64,000 nt of DNA from an uncultured Marinobacter sp. (GCF_913055835.1 NZ_CAJXKQ010000006.1:1-64000); one strand, 5' to 3'. Positions 9,928 to 18,590 are shown, counted from the first letter of the stretch. A program made the numbers and translations. The notes: generated by a model not told the origin, from the sequence alone.

Positions 9928-10160
9928 CGATTTCTCCTCCTTTGACTGTCCAGTCCATAGTAAGCAGGAGTCTTTGCAGGGTATCCGTTCAGATGGTTTA
10001 AATGTTCTCGTAACAGATCTCTTAATTTCGTCTCTGTGCTGCTCAATTAGTGATCATCTGTGCTTGCTGCCCGTTCCTCTGGTTTGAGGTGGTGCCACAA
10101 TGAATTCATACTCTGTGAGTACTCGGTTTCTTTGCTCTTCAGATACACATCAGAGTCGGT

Positions 10161-10631
10161 ATGGAAGCAAAAAAGAGATTATTGATCGTCGCTCATGTCC
10201 CTTCCCCGAATACTCTCAAGCTCAGGGAAGCGGCTGAGCAGGGCGCCCGCCATGAAGACATCGAAAGCGTCGAAGTCAAGGTAATGGCACCTCTGGACGC
10301 GGGGCCTGAAGACATTCTGGCCTGCGACGCTATCATTCTGGGCACCACTGAAAATCTCGGGTATATGAGTGGGGCCCTGAAGGACTTCTTCGACCGCAGC
10401 TACTACCCCTGCCTCGAGAAAACCCAGGGGTTGCCCTTTGCTTATTACATCCGGGCCGGCCATGACGGCACGGGCACCAATCGGGCAATTGAAAGCATTA
10501 CGACCGGTCTGCGCTGGAAGCTGATACAGGAGCCTCTGATCTGTAGGGGTGAGTACCGCGATGAGTTTGAAGATCAGTGTCGTGAGTTAGGGATGTACGT
10601 CGCTGCCAGCCTTGACGCGGGGTTGGTGTGA
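10161..10631 (+). CDS. Flavodoxin-like NAD(P)H-dependent oxidoreductase
   Basis: A 156-residue protein with a flavodoxin fold: a first strand with KRLLIVAHVPSPNT (phosphate loop), then DAIILGTTENLGYMSGALKDFFDR, the typical second FMN loop, and a third loop around YIRAGHDGTGTNRA. It probably binds FMN and reduces quinones or serves as an electron shuttle. The ribosome-binding site is weak (GAG about 9 bases upstream). It stands alone, with about 230 bases of non-coding DNA upstream in which I see no clear element, and converges on a PilZ gene 13 bases away. Confidence 0.75.
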   Translation: MEAKKRLLIVAHVPSPNTLKLREAAEQGARHEDIESVEVKVMAPLDAGPEDILACDAIILGTTENLGYMSGALKDFFDRSYYPCLEKTQGLPFAYYIRAGHDGTGTNRAIESITTGLRWKLIQEPLICRGEYRDEFEDQCRELGMYVAASLDAGLV

Positions 10632-10644
10632 GCCCGTAGCCCGA

Positions 10645-11022
10645 TCAGCTGGCAAACCGGTTGTAGAAGCCTTCGATGCGGGAGAGAGCATTGTCGACGG
10701 TGCGCGAATAGCCTTTTTTGTCCCGGCAATAGCTGAACTGGACGCTGACGCGATACCCCGCCTGGTAAGGTTGACACTCCACCACCCGGGCGCAAACCCG
10801 CGATTCGCTGATGTATTTGCCGTCGAAATCCATGAACAGGCGGGCCCCGGGTTCCACCGGTCTGGGGCAGAGAACAGCCATACCGTAGCGGTTGAGGTCC
10901 AGGCAGGTTACTGGCGTGGGCTGCTTGCCCCGACCAAAGAAGCCACGCTCCCGGAGCTGAACCTTCAGGCAGGAGGCGGGGTAACGATCCTTGATTCTGC
11001 GTTCGGCGGAATCACTGGTCAT
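10645..11022 (-). CDS. PilZ domain protein (probable c-di-GMP receptor)
   Basis: A 125-residue single-domain protein if read from the ATG at 11022 (MTSDSAERRIKDR). The open frame continues 43 codons upstream, but that extension is low-complexity and the PilZ domain begins right after residue 8. The c-di-GMP motif starts with RRIKDR and continues with DLNRYG in place of the usual D/N-x-S-x-x-G, so Asn replaces Ser. The remaining beta-barrel pattern (ARLFMDFDG, VCARVVECQ, YRVSVQF) is intact. The ribosome-binding site is poor, so the start is uncertain. Confidence 0.75.
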   Translation of the reverse strand: MTSDSAERRIKDRYPASCLKVQLRERGFFGRGKQPTPVTCLDLNRYGMAVLCPRPVEPGARLFMDFDGKYISESRVCARVVECQPYQAGYRVSVQFSYCRDKKGYSRTVDNALSRIEGFYNRFAS

Positions 11023-11239
11023 ACGCTGGCGTCCGTTGCGTGCATTGTATTTATGGTTGGGAGATGAAGTGTAGTTCCGGAACGGCTGGTTGAAAAATGA
11101 ACGGCTACGGATTTGTGAACTGCCTAACAAATTCCTGCGCGCTGTGCGCAACTCCAGAAATCTTCGTGCCGAACGCGACAGAGCCGACCGCAGAATCTAC
11201 AATGACCGGCCAATGTGTTAACCGTTACAGGACCAAACC

Positions 11240-13648
11240 TTGAAGTCACTGTCTCTGCACCAGCTTTACAAAGCCTGTGTTCTGAAAGATCTGCCGTTCA
11301 AAACTACCAAGCAACTGGAGCCTCTTGCTGAAATCGTCGGCCAGAACCGCGCCCAGGAAGCCGTGCGTTTTGCCCTGGCAATGCCCCATGGCGGCTACAA
11401 CGTCTATGCCGTTGGCCGAAATGGCCTGGGCAAGCGCACCATGATGTTGCGCTACCTTGAGCACCATGTGGACACGGATCAGCAGAGCCATGACTGGTGC
11501 TATGTGGCCAACTTCGAGGAGCCGCGTATTCCAAAGCTGTTGCAGTTGCCGGCGGGAAAAGGCACCCAGCTCAAGCAGGATATGGAAAAGCTGATGAGTC
11601 GCCTGGTGAAGGTGATTCCTCAGACCTTTGACAGCGACAGTTTCCTTGAGCGCTCGGAACAGTTGAAGAACGAATACGGCAAAAAGCAGGAAGATGAGCT
11701 CGAGAAAGTGGCAGCCCAGGCGCGACGCAAAAAGGTCAGCCTGACGGTCACCACGCCGGGTGGTTACCGGCTGGTGGCCATGAACGGTGACGAGCCCCAT
11801 ACCGCAGAATCGTTCCAGGCTCTTACTGATGAGCAACGTGACAAATTTGAAGACGCGATCAACAAGCTTGAGAAAAAGCTTCGCCAGGCCCTGCGCAAAC
11901 TGGCGGACTGGGAGCAGGAGTATGCCGATAAGCAACAGGCGCTGAACCAGGAAACTCTCGAGAGTATTTCTGGCCACCAGATTGATGAGTTGATCGAGAA
12001 GTACAAGGACCTGCCGGATGTGGTCGCCTACTTTGAGGCGGTTCGCGCCGACCTGGTGGAGAACCTGGAGATATTCCTCGATGACAATGAGGAGCAGGCT
12101 GCCATTGCCTACGCCTCGCTCGACAAGAAAATGCCGCGCCGTTATCTGGTTAATGTACTGGTGCACCAGAAGACGAACGAGGTGCCCGTGGTGGTGGAAG
12201 ACAACCCCACCTACCACAACCTGTTTGGCTACGTCGAAAACGTTACCTACAAGGGCACGGTGTTCACGGATTTCTCCCTGATTCGCCCCGGCAGCCTGCA
12301 CCGGGCCAACGGCGGCTATTTGCTGATGGATGCTATCAAGGTTCTGGAACAGTCCTTCGTGTGGGACGGCCTCAAGCGTGCCCTGCGGTCGAAGTCCATA
12401 CAGATAAATTCCCTGGAACGGGAACTCACGCTGTCCGGCACTATCTCAATTGAACCTGAGTCGGTTCCCTTGGACGTCAAGATTGTTTTGTTCGGTGATC
12501 GTGAAACCTGGATGTTGCTGCAGGAATACGATTCCGAGTTTGCCGAACTGTTCCGGGTCACAGCGGATTTCGAGAACGAGATGTACCGTTCCGATGACAG
12601 TCAACTGCTCTATGCCAAGTTCATTGCCAGCCTGGTGAGTGAGAAGAAACTGCTGCACTGCACCAATAAGGCGGTTGCCCGGGTCATTGAGCACAGCGCC
12701 CGAATGGCCGACCATCAGGATCGGTTGTCCCTGCATGCGGCCGATATTGCCAATTTGCTGCGGGAATCCGATTTCTGGGCCCGGCAGGCTGGTGCGAAGC
12801 TGATTCAGGATCTGCATGTGGAACGAGCGCTGGAAAGTGCGAAGTACCGTAGTAGTCGGATAAGGGATCAGTTCTACGATTCCATCCGTGATGGCTCGAC
12901 GCTCGTAACTACCAGTGGCAAGTGTGTTGGCCAGGTCAATGCGCTGTCGGTACTGTCCACGGGCGGGTTCGAATTCGGCCTTTCCAACCGTGTCACGGCT
13001 ACCTGCTATTATGGAGATGGCGCGGTGATGGATATAGAACGTGATGTGAAGCTCGGCGGCAATATACACTCCAAGGGCGTGATGATTCTGAGCTCGTGGC
13101 TCGCCTCCCATTTTGCGGTTAACGATCCAATGCATCTGTCGGCCAGCCTGACTTTCGAGCAGAACTATGGAGAGGTTGATGGTGACAGTGCCTCTCTGGC
13201 GGAGTTGTGTGCCCTGGTGTCTTCCCTGTCCGGTATTCCGGTGCGCCAGGATCTTGCGATTACAGGGTCCGTCAACCAGTTCGGGGAGGTTCAGCCCATC
13301 GGCGGTGTGAATGAAAAAGTAGAAGGCTTTTTCAGTACCTGTCAGCTCAAGGGCGGTCTATCGGGCACTCAGGGTGTCATTGTGCCAGCCACCAATGTGC
13401 AGAACCTGATGCTCGACAGTGAAGTGGTGCAGGCAGTGCGCGCGGGGCAGTTCTCGGTGTACGCGGTTGCCCGCGTTGAAGAGGCCATTACCCTCCTGCT
13501 TGGCAAGCCGGCGGGCAAGGCCGATGACAAAGGCAGGTACCCGAAGCAGAGCGTTTTTGGCATTATCCAGCAACGACTTGAAAAAATGCGGGAACACGAG
13601 CGCCAGGAACACGCCCGTGACGACCATAAAGACCCGTCAATTCACTGA
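11240..13648 (+). CDS. Lon-like ATP-dependent protease (AAA_32/LonB type)
   Basis: An 802-residue cytosolic protease that is not classical Lon. Residues 59-67 hold Walker A (GRNGLGKRT), there is a long coiled-coil insertion around 130-260, and the C-terminal Lon proteolytic domain carries the catalytic dyad S650 (in GDSASL) and K693 (in NEKVEG). The 43-residue spacing matches E. coli Lon. The start is TTG at 11240, with AGGA eight bases upstream; the next ATG is far inside the fold. Members of this family degrade misfolded or specific proteins, but substrates are poorly known. It is followed 39 bases later by a two-component regulator, on the same strand. Confidence 0.9.
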   Translation: MKSLSLHQLYKACVLKDLPFKTTKQLEPLAEIVGQNRAQEAVRFALAMPHGGYNVYAVGRNGLGKRTMMLRYLEHHVDTDQQSHDWCYVANFEEPRIPKLLQLPAGKGTQLKQDMEKLMSRLVKVIPQTFDSDSFLERSEQLKNEYGKKQEDELEKVAAQARRKKVSLTVTTPGGYRLVAMNGDEPHTAESFQALTDEQRDKFEDAINKLEKKLRQALRKLADWEQEYADKQQALNQETLESISGHQIDELIEKYKDLPDVVAYFEAVRADLVENLEIFLDDNEEQAAIAYASLDKKMPRRYLVNVLVHQKTNEVPVVVEDNPTYHNLFGYVENVTYKGTVFTDFSLIRPGSLHRANGGYLLMDAIKVLEQSFVWDGLKRALRSKSIQINSLERELTLSGTISIEPESVPLDVKIVLFGDRETWMLLQEYDSEFAELFRVTADFENEMYRSDDSQLLYAKFIASLVSEKKLLHCTNKAVARVIEHSARMADHQDRLSLHAADIANLLRESDFWARQAGAKLIQDLHVERALESAKYRSSRIRDQFYDSIRDGSTLVTTSGKCVGQVNALSVLSTGGFEFGLSNRVTATCYYGDGAVMDIERDVKLGGNIHSKGVMILSSWLASHFAVNDPMHLSASLTFEQNYGEVDGDSASLAELCALVSSLSGIPVRQDLAITGSVNQFGEVQPIGGVNEKVEGFFSTCQLKGGLSGTQGVIVPATNVQNLMLDSEVVQAVRAGQFSVYAVARVEEAITLLLGKPAGKADDKGRYPKQSVFGIIQQRLEKMREHERQEHARDDHKDPSIH

Positions 13649-13687
13649 CCGGCGATGATAAGAAAACGGACAGGAGAGAACACACCC

Positions 13688-14314
13688 ATGACTGATATCC
13701 AGCAAACCGTGTACGTTGTAGAGGACGATGAAGCAGTCCGCGATTCCCTGGAGCTGCTGCTGAAATCCGACGGCAAGCCGGTCAAGACCTATGAGAGTGC
13801 CACTGCTTTCCTGAAGGATTATTCCGACAAGATGGCAGGCTGCATTGTGCTGGATATCCGCATGCCCGGCATGGATGGTATGGAGCTCCAGAAAAAACTG
13901 AACGAAAAGCACTCCATTCTGCCAATCATCTTTGTGACCGGCCACGGTGACGTGCCAATGGCTGTCGATGCCATGAAAGAGGGCGCCGTGGACTTCATCC
14001 AGAAGCCATACCGCGAGGAGGCGCTGCTGGAGAAAATCGAGGCGGCTCTCAAGCAGGATCTTGAGCAGCGGAAGTCCCTGGATGAGAAACAGGAGATCAT
14101 CCGCCGCATCAAGAGCCTGACACCCCGGGAACACGAGATCATGGACCGGATGATTGCCGGCCAGGCCAACAAGGTGATTGCCATTGAGCTGGAGATCAGC
14201 CAGCGCACGGTAGAGATCCACCGTTCCCGTGTTATGCACAAGATGGGTACCCATTCCCTGGCACATCTCGTTCGTATGGTCCTGTCCGTAAAGGACCTTA
14301 TCGACGCGGGGTGA
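13688..14314 (+). CDS. FixJ/LuxR-family response regulator
   Basis: A 208-residue regulator. The receiver domain (1-120) has the acidic pair EDD at 12-14, phospho-acceptor D56 in VLDIRMPGMDG and the conserved Lys in FIQKPY near 107. A C-terminal LuxR-type helix-turn-helix begins LTPREHEIMDRM and ends with RTVEIHRSRVMHKMG. The ATG at 13688 follows AGGAGA; the upstream extension is rejected. It pairs with the downstream kinase. The FixJ/TodT type often controls catabolic or respiratory genes, but no target can be named here. Confidence 0.92.
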   Translation: MTDIQQTVYVVEDDEAVRDSLELLLKSDGKPVKTYESATAFLKDYSDKMAGCIVLDIRMPGMDGMELQKKLNEKHSILPIIFVTGHGDVPMAVDAMKEGAVDFIQKPYREEALLEKIEAALKQDLEQRKSLDEKQEIIRRIKSLTPREHEIMDRMIAGQANKVIAIELEISQRTVEIHRSRVMHKMGTHSLAHLVRMVLSVKDLIDAG

Positions 14315-14359
14315 TCCCGGCGGCATCATACGGTTACTTTTTTAACCGGCCCGACATTT

Positions 14360-15943
14360 ATGACTGAAGCTGTCAGCGAGAACTCGGAGGTGACGGTTCT
14401 GCTCGTGGACGACAACCCGCAGAACCTCAAAGTCCTCTATGAGACCCTGAAAGACAAAGGTTATCGGCTGCTCATTGCCAACGAAGGCGAAAAAGCCCTC
14501 GACCTTGCCCACCGCCATCAGCCCGAAGTGATTCTCCTGGATATCATGATGCCAGAGATGGATGGCTATGAAGTCTGCGAACGCCTCAAGGCCGACCCCC
14601 AGACGGCAGACTGTGCCGTTGTTTTCCTGTCGGCGCTCGATGACCTGCAGGCGAAGGTAAAAGGCTTCTCTCTCGGAGGCGCCGACTACATTTCCAAACC
14701 TTTCCAGTCCCAGGAAGTGATCGCACGGGTGAAAACCCACGCCAGTGTGATTCGCCTCGAAAGGGAGCTGCAGGCGCGCAATCGCGAGCTGCAGAGTGAT
14801 CAGGCCCGGATTCTCAATTCCATCAGCGAAGGCATCTACGGCCTTGATGAGAACGGCGTTATCGAATTTGCCAATCCGGCGGCGGCATCGATTGTTGGCT
14901 GTCCGGTGGAGGAATTGATTGGCCGTAATTTCTTTGAAACCCACTTCGCCACGGCCGAAGACAATCCTGACAGCCTCCCGGTAAAGGCTACCTGTAAGCA
15001 GGGTGTGGCCGAGAGTCAGAGGGATATCCGAATGCTGCGGGCCGATGGAACCGGCTTTCCCGCAGAGTACCGCTCGACCCCGAAACTGGATTCCGACGAG
15101 CTCCACGGTGCCGTTGTCGTTTTCCGCGATATCACCCCTGAACTGGACAACGAAAAGGCGCTGGAGGATGCAAGGCAGCTGGTTCAGGAGCAGCGTGATC
15201 AGCTGGCTCATACCTCCCGGCTGACTACCATGGGTGAGATGGCCGCCGGTGTTGCCCATGAGGTGAACCAGCCGCTGACAGCTATTACCAATTATGCCCG
15301 CGTTGCCAAGCGGATGATGGCAAAGGAAAACGCGGACATGGGTCTGCTTCAGGAGACTCTGGACAAGATTGAGGCGCAGTCCCATCGGGCCAGTGAAATT
15401 ATTCGACGGATCCGTCGGTTCATGAAAAAGCCGGCCACGGGGAAGGAAGTGCTGTCGGTATCTGCATTGCTGGAAGATACCCGTCAGTTTGCAGAAGTGG
15501 ATATGCGCAACAACAAGGGTGCCATTGAGCTGTCGGTGCCTGAGGACATGCCGGACGTTCTGGCAGACCCCGTTCAGGTGCAGCAGGTGGCGCTCAACCT
15601 GATTCGCAATGCCTTGGAGGCCACCAGCAGCATTGATTCCAGTGCGCCCGTCGAAGTAAGTGCAAGTGTGCAGGGTGACACCTGTGTGCGAATCCAGGTG
15701 CGTGACCATGGCACCGGACTCTCGGAAGACGCTGAAGAGAAGCTGTTCCTGCCGTTCTTCACCACCAAGGACGAAGGGATGGGGATAGGCCTCTCAACCT
15801 GCCGTTCCCTGATACAGGCCCAGGGTGGCGATATCGGTTTCGAGCGCCCGGACGATGGCGGCGCCTGTTTCTACTTTACTCTACCCGTTGCCGGCGCCCA
15901 GGGGGCATCCTGCGCGCCGGAGGGTGATGCTTCCCAAGGCTAG
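14360..15943 (+). CDS. Receiver-PAS-histidine kinase sensor protein
   Basis: A 527-residue cytoplasmic sensor with no membrane segment. Order of domains: an N-terminal receiver (D61 in LLDIMMPEMDG, Lys in YISKPF), a PAS domain (about 145-260, ending VVVFRDIT), a HisKA domain with H300 in GVAHEVNQPL, and a HATPase_c domain with N, D-HGTGL and GMGIGLS boxes. This kinase class resembles FixL/DctB. A receiver ahead of the PAS domain implies input from another kinase as well as from a ligand. No strong ribosome-binding site is visible, so coupling to the upstream regulator gene is likely. Its stop overlaps that of the convergent MaoC gene in the tetranucleotide CTAG. Confidence 0.92.
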   Translation: MTEAVSENSEVTVLLVDDNPQNLKVLYETLKDKGYRLLIANEGEKALDLAHRHQPEVILLDIMMPEMDGYEVCERLKADPQTADCAVVFLSALDDLQAKVKGFSLGGADYISKPFQSQEVIARVKTHASVIRLERELQARNRELQSDQARILNSISEGIYGLDENGVIEFANPAAASIVGCPVEELIGRNFFETHFATAEDNPDSLPVKATCKQGVAESQRDIRMLRADGTGFPAEYRSTPKLDSDELHGAVVVFRDITPELDNEKALEDARQLVQEQRDQLAHTSRLTTMGEMAAGVAHEVNQPLTAITNYARVAKRMMAKENADMGLLQETLDKIEAQSHRASEIIRRIRRFMKKPATGKEVLSVSALLEDTRQFAEVDMRNNKGAIELSVPEDMPDVLADPVQVQQVALNLIRNALEATSSIDSSAPVEVSASVQGDTCVRIQVRDHGTGLSEDAEEKLFLPFFTTKDEGMGIGLSTCRSLIQAQGGDIGFERPDDGGACFYFTLPVAGAQGASCAPEGDASQG

Positions 15944-16815
15944 AGCCAGTCGATGCGCCCTGTCAGATGGGGTGCATCGCCTTTGGCGTTCAATACCTGA
16001 TAGTCCCAGCCTTCTTCGCCCGTTTGCCAATTGAGCTGGGCTGTGCCGGGCAGAAACAGCGGTTTCTTGAACTGGCAGCTGACGCTCAGAGCGCCGCTTT
16101 TCCAGCCTTCCTGTTGCTCCAGTAGTGCCAGTGCGTGGGCCTTGGTCCACATGCCATGGGCGATTGCCCTCGGAAAACCGAATGCCCTGGCGCTCAGGGC
16201 GTGCATGTGGATCGGATTGCTGTCACCGGATACACGGGCATATTGCCGGCCAATGGACTCGGGTACTTTCATGTTCTCGGTGTTCGGATAACGCTCTAGC
16301 TCCGGCGGCGCCTTCTTTCCGGAAGACTTGCTCTCAGCGTCCGGTTGCCGGAACAGCGTCGTACTGGCTTCTTCCCAGATCAGTCTGCCCGCCGAGTGCG
16401 CCTGGGTAATCAGATCGAACTCCACACCCCTGTCGCTTTTCACGGTATTGCCGAGGCTCACCAGCAGGTCAAGGTTCTCTCCGGTGCCGATTGGCCGGTG
16501 CTGGGTAATCGTGTTTCGCAGGTGTACCAACCCAAGCAGCGGCAGGGGAAAGCTTTTTTCGGTGAGCAGCTTCAGGTGCAGGGGGAAAGCCAGCACGTGA
16601 GGCCAGGTGACGGGCAGATGACTGTTGGCCTTGAAGCCGCAGACCTGCTGGTAGCGCTTGAGGTTCCTGCCGGCGGTACTGACACCGAGCAAGCTCGCCG
16701 AGAGTTCCGGGATGCTGATACTGCTACCGGTTTGCTTCTGCTTTGGCAGCAGTGTTCTGCCATACATCGGTAATAGGGCGGGCGGCGTGTTGTGGTAGAC
16801 GAGAGTCTCTGACAT
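15940..16815 (-). CDS. MaoC-like acyl dehydratase/hydratase
   Basis: A 291-residue protein with a double hot-dog layout. The C-terminal half carries the hydratase 2 motif ARVSGDSNPIHMHALSARAF followed by AHGMWTKA, with the catalytic Asp and His of R-specific enoyl-CoA hydratases. The N-terminal half is a degenerate hot dog. It probably hydrates enoyl-CoA thioesters in fatty-acid or polyhydroxyalkanoate metabolism. AAGGAG lies just before the ATG at 16815. It is divergent from an AraC regulator, which may control it. Confidence 0.88.
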   Translation of the reverse strand: MSETLVYHNTPPALLPMYGRTLLPKQKQTGSSISIPELSASLLGVSTAGRNLKRYQQVCGFKANSHLPVTWPHVLAFPLHLKLLTEKSFPLPLLGLVHLRNTITQHRPIGTGENLDLLVSLGNTVKSDRGVEFDLITQAHSAGRLIWEEASTTLFRQPDAESKSSGKKAPPELERYPNTENMKVPESIGRQYARVSGDSNPIHMHALSARAFGFPRAIAHGMWTKAHALALLEQQEGWKSGALSVSCQFKKPLFLPGTAQLNWQTGEEGWDYQVLNAKGDAPHLTGRIDWL

Positions 16816-16980
16816 TGGTTTTCTCCTTCACAGCCCGGACCGTGAATCCCGGCATTGCCTGGTTAGAAAGCTTTGTCGCAAAGGGTATGCTTTTTTTTAC
16901 ATTTTGGTACAACTCGGCGTCTGTGGCCTGATATGCTCTAATATAAGACGATTGTCTAACAGGGTGCGATTCATAGGCCC

Positions 16981-17008
16981 CTGGAGTCTGAAAAACTTCT
17001 GGAGTCTG
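16981..17008. promoter_or_regulatory. Direct repeat, candidate AraC operator
   Basis: CTGGAGTCTG occurs at 16981-16990 and again at 16999-17008, on an 18-bp pitch, in the 282-base gap between the divergent MaoC and AraC genes. AraC-family proteins bind direct repeats, so this is a candidate site for the product of the adjacent gene. The rest of the gap is AT-rich around 16880-16955 and may hold promoters. Confidence 0.4.
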
Positions 17009-17097
17009 GCAAATCCCTCCAGATCGGGCATTGACCCGGCGTGCCGCGATGGCTGTCGGGAAGGTCACAGCAGTAAACCAATAAAAAGCGGAATCTT

Positions 17098-18129
17098 ATG
17101 CAGGAACTTCGTGACGCGGGAGTGATGTTGCGCCTGATTTATGAGGCGATGAAAAAGAAGGGAATCGATACCGATGCCATCTTCACTCGCCTGGGTGTGG
17201 ATGAGAACTACGTTTATACCGAGCAGCTTCGAACTCCCCACAGCGCCCAGATGTATTTCTGGCAGGCAGTTGAGGACGTTTCCGGGGATCCCGATGTGGG
17301 CCTGCACCTTGGACAGTTACTGCCTGCGTACAAGGGACAGGTGCTGGAATATCTTTTTCTTAGCAGCCCCACCTTTGGTGAGGGGCTGCGCCGGGCCCAG
17401 AACTATCAGCGTCTGCTGAGTGACGCGGCAAACACCGATTTTTTCATTGAGGGTGACGATGCCTGCATGGTGCTGGATGCGGCGTCTGATGATGTCCGTC
17501 GCCTGAGGCATTTCAATGAATGCTTTGTGCTTGGATTGATTACCTTTTTCCGGTCTATCACCGATGGCAATTTCTACCCATCACGCATCGAGTTCGAGCA
17601 TGAACGTTCTGAGGGCCAGGACCACGTGCGCGAGGTGCTCGGATGTGATGTCACTTTCGGCGCGCCGGAAAATCGGCTTTATTTTCCGGCAAAGCTGCTA
17701 TCCCATGCCTCACCTCATGCAGAGCCGGAGCTGCTGGATTTGCATGAGCGATTCGCGAGCGAACAGGTCGCCCGACTGGAGAAAAAGGATATCGTTGGTC
17801 AGGTGGAACGGATTGTGGCAGAGCTCCTCGATAGCGGAGAGGTCACCCTGGATGCCGTGGCTGAGCGGCTTGGTATCAAACCGCGGACTCTGCGAACCCG
17901 GCTTACGGAAGCCGAGACCAGTTTCAATCAGGTGCTGGCGGATTTTCGCTATCGTCTGGCCCGTCAGCTTCTGGCAACGACCGACGAATCCATTGATGAA
18001 ATTGTCTACCTCACCGGCTTTTCCGAGCCCAGTACCTTCTATCGCGCATTCAAGCGTTGGTCCGGTATGACGCCGATTGAATACCGCAAAACCGCCCAGG
18101 GCAAGGATGCCATGGTCGATGCCATGTAA
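17098..18129 (+). CDS. AraC-family regulator (OruR/ArgR-like N-terminal domain)
   Basis: A 343-residue transcription factor. The N-terminal ligand domain of the PF12625 type covers about residues 20-210. The C-terminal double helix-turn-helix includes LDAVAERLGIKPRTLRTRL and the AraC signature region with GFSEPSTFYRAFKRWSGMTP. This subfamily often senses small metabolites and regulates adjacent catabolic genes. It is divergent from the MaoC dehydratase gene. Confidence 0.93.
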   Translation: MQELRDAGVMLRLIYEAMKKKGIDTDAIFTRLGVDENYVYTEQLRTPHSAQMYFWQAVEDVSGDPDVGLHLGQLLPAYKGQVLEYLFLSSPTFGEGLRRAQNYQRLLSDAANTDFFIEGDDACMVLDAASDDVRRLRHFNECFVLGLITFFRSITDGNFYPSRIEFEHERSEGQDHVREVLGCDVTFGAPENRLYFPAKLLSHASPHAEPELLDLHERFASEQVARLEKKDIVGQVERIVAELLDSGEVTLDAVAERLGIKPRTLRTRLTEAETSFNQVLADFRYRLARQLLATTDESIDEIVYLTGFSEPSTFYRAFKRWSGMTPIEYRKTAQGKDAMVDAM

Positions 18130-18165
18130 CAGGGTGCTTTTTCTGAAATATTTTGAGAAAAAGCG

Positions 18166-18193
18166 TTGACATGACAGGGCGCCTCTTTATAAT
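18166..18193 (+). promoter_or_regulatory. Sigma-70 promoter of tRNA-Asp
   Basis: A consensus -35 TTGACA (18166-18171) and consensus -10 TATAAT (18188-18193) are separated by 16 bases. They are followed by a GC-rich discriminator (GCGCCC), the hallmark of stringently controlled stable-RNA promoters. Confidence 0.9.
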
Positions 18194-18267
18194 GCGCCCT
18201 CGTTGTCACAGAGCATTCACTCCGCTGGATGCAAAGCCTTCCAGAGGCCATTTGTGATGACCCGCAC

Positions 18268-18344
18268 GGAGCGGTAGTTCAGTTGGTTAGAATACCGGCC
18301 TGTCACGCCGGGGGTCGCGGGTTCGAGTCCCGTCCGCTCCGCCA
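18268..18344 (+). tRNA. tRNA-Asp(GTC)
   Basis: A 77-base tRNA with the CCA encoded (18342-18344). The acceptor stem GGAGCGG pairs with CCGCTCC, the anticodon loop CTGTCAC gives GTC at 18302-18304, and the T-loop is GGTTCGAGTCC. It has its own strong promoter and is followed by ATTTTTC with no hairpin. Confidence 0.98.
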
Positions 18345-18412
18345 TTTTTCCCTCGTTTAACCTTGTCCTTCGAAGATTCTCTTCAGCTAATACGATTGTC
18401 CACAGGCTTCCA

Positions 18413-18446
18413 CTGTCATCGTTTTGTCATCGACAGCTTCTAGGCT
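18413..18446 (+). promoter_or_regulatory. PHO box and weak -10 (PhoB-type promoter)
   Basis: CTGTCAT at 18413-18419, a four-base spacer, then TTGTCAT at 18424-18430 form the 18-bp PhoB direct repeat with 13 of 14 consensus half-site bases. Exactly 10 bases later a poor -10 (TAGGCT, 18441-18446) follows, the spacing seen in PhoB-activated promoters that lack a -35. It points at the small ORF starting at 18479. Confidence 0.6.
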
Positions 18447-18478
18447 GTTCCTGAAAATTCAAAAACAGGAACGCGACG

Positions 18479-18565
18479 ATGCTGGATTACGAAGAAGAGT
18501 TGATCGAGAGCCAGTTTGAGGAGTGCGAGGACGATGACGACTGGGACGATGCAACGGAGCTCTAG
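18479..18565 (+). CDS. Putative 28-residue acidic micropeptide
   Basis: A short ATG-to-TAG frame preceded by AGGA with an eight-base spacer. The peptide is extremely acidic: 15 of 28 residues are Asp or Glu, there is no Lys, Arg or His, and there is one Cys and one Trp. It begins MLDYEEELIESQF and ends in a run of acidic residues with a C-terminal Leu. A PHO-box promoter lies just upstream, and an inverted repeat GTTCCTG/CAGGAAC (18447-18453 with 18466-18472) overlaps its Shine-Dalgarno region. I do not recognise it. Length alone cannot prove coding; the support is the promoter, ribosome site and non-random composition. Confidence 0.45.
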   Translation: MLDYEEELIESQFEECEDDDDWDDATEL

Positions 18566-18590
18566 CCGGGCATTGGACGCAGCTTCGGTC

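Noticed and set aside
11023..11151. 43-residue N-terminal extension of the PilZ protein
   Set aside because: Composition is Asn/Ser/Arg-rich without PilZ features, and the domain starts right after the internal ATG. Kept as uncertain because ribosome sites are weak for both starts.
14342..15709. A 455-codon minus-strand frame opposite the sensor kinase
   Set aside because: Mirror of coding sequence with proven receiver and kinase motifs; no ribosome site or domain.
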